The translations under genes and the position numbers were made by a program. Source: Rhodothermia bacterium (GTDB lineage: Bacteria > Bacteroidota > Rhodothermia > Rhodothermales > JABDKH01). Taken from it: 5,354 nt of DNA. The notes beneath the pieces were generated by a model. That model saw only the letters and a list, made by a program, of their open reading frames with translations, was not told the origin of the DNA and made no database searches. How positions within the stretch are numbered: position 1 is the stretch's first letter; every line of letters begins with the position of its first letter. Shown piece by piece: positions 5,038 to 5,354 of the stretch. Location of the stretch: NCBI GenBank assembly GCA_030431165.1, contig JAUIJQ010000268.1, positions 1-5,354 on the forward strand, written 5' to 3'.

Positions 5038-5354
5038 ATGCCGACCGCCTATCTGTTCCCCGGTCAGGGTTCCCAGTTTGTTGGAATGGCCCGCGACCTG
5101 GTGGACGCGTTTCCCGAAGCCCGCGGTGTTGTTGATCGCGCCAACGAAGTGCTTGGCTTTGACCTGGCCGCGATCATGTTCGGGAGCGGCGTTGACGATG
5201 TTGAGGCCGCCGAGAGACTCCGTCTGACGAATTTCACGCAGCCTGCCCTATACGTACACAGCATGGCAGCATGGGCCGTCCTGCAATCGCGGGGTGTGGT
5301 ACCTGACTCTACAGCGGGTCACTCGCTTGGAGAATACAGTGCACTTGCGGCCGC
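5038..5354 (+). CDS. fabD: Malonyl-CoA:ACP transacylase FabD (3' end outside window)
   Basis: FabD transfers malonyl from CoA to ACP, supplying the extender for FabH and the elongation synthases. The visible 105 residues begin MPTAYLFPGQGSQFVGMA. They include the oxyanion-hole motif GQGSQ (9-13), TQPALYV (67-73) and the nucleophile elbow GHSLGEYSAL (94-103) with catalytic S96. The arginine and second histidine of the active site lie beyond the window. The start is 5 nt after the fabH stop with no Shine-Dalgarno, which suggests translational coupling. The reading frame stays open to the last base, so this is truncation by the window edge, not a broken gene; roughly 200 further residues are expected from the family's usual size. 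Confidence 0.96.
   Translation, partial: MPTAYLFPGQGSQFVGMARDLVDAFPEARGVVDRANEVLGFDLAAIMFGSGVDDVEAAERLRLTNFTQPALYVHSMAAWAVLQSRGVVPDSTAGHSLGEYSALAA

Noticed and set aside
5347..5354. Window ending exactly on the 8-bp palindrome GCGGCCGC
   Set aside because: It encodes the expected Ala-rich continuation of FabD after GHSLGEYSAL, so it is ordinary coding sequence; the coincidence with the edge has no biological meaning that I can support.

Overview
This window carries chromosomal housekeeping genes of a GC-rich bacterium, most likely a member of the Rhodothermota/Bacteroidota (Rhodothermus/Salinibacter side). The main reason is DnaA: its core has the NPFVIPG...LNPNYTFERFIEGDCNRLARSA-type entry to the AAA+ domain and the KEKTQEEFFHIFNALHQ...SADRPP stretch that I associate with that group. 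Weak or absent Shine-Dalgarno sequences before most genes fit the same placement. The assignment is by recognition of sequence style, not by a search. I see no rRNA, tRNA, CRISPR, insertion sequence, phage or defence gene.

Layout. Positions 6-55 hold a GC-rich nested hairpin that probably terminates dnaA. Positions 56-1681 (minus strand) encode a complete DnaA with an unusual 42-residue N-terminal extension built on tetrapeptide repeats. Positions 1682-2149 are a 468-nt divergent spacer with two pairs of DnaA-box-like 9-mers, each pair separated by 2 nt, an AT-rich patch and several inverted repeats. From 2150 to the end (plus strand) runs the classical operon DUF177 (YceD/YlbN type) - rpmF - plsX - fabH - fabD. 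FabD is cut by the window end; fabG and acpP are expected next but are not visible. Gaps in the operon shrink from 48 to 31 to 14 to 5 nt, suggesting one transcript.

How the genes work together. FabD makes malonyl-ACP. FabH condenses it with a CoA-activated primer to start each fatty-acid chain. PlsX converts finished acyl-ACP to acyl-phosphate for phospholipid synthesis. L32 (rpmF) and the DUF177 protein belong to the large ribosomal subunit and its biogenesis. Divergent placement of dnaA puts replication initiation, ribosome assembly and membrane lipid synthesis around one spacer. Whether that spacer is the replication origin or only an autoregulatory region for dnaA cannot be decided from sequence reading alone.

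I found no new biological system. The points most worth a second look are the DnaA repeat extension, the paired DnaA boxes, and the hairpins that bracket the DUF177/rpmF junction.
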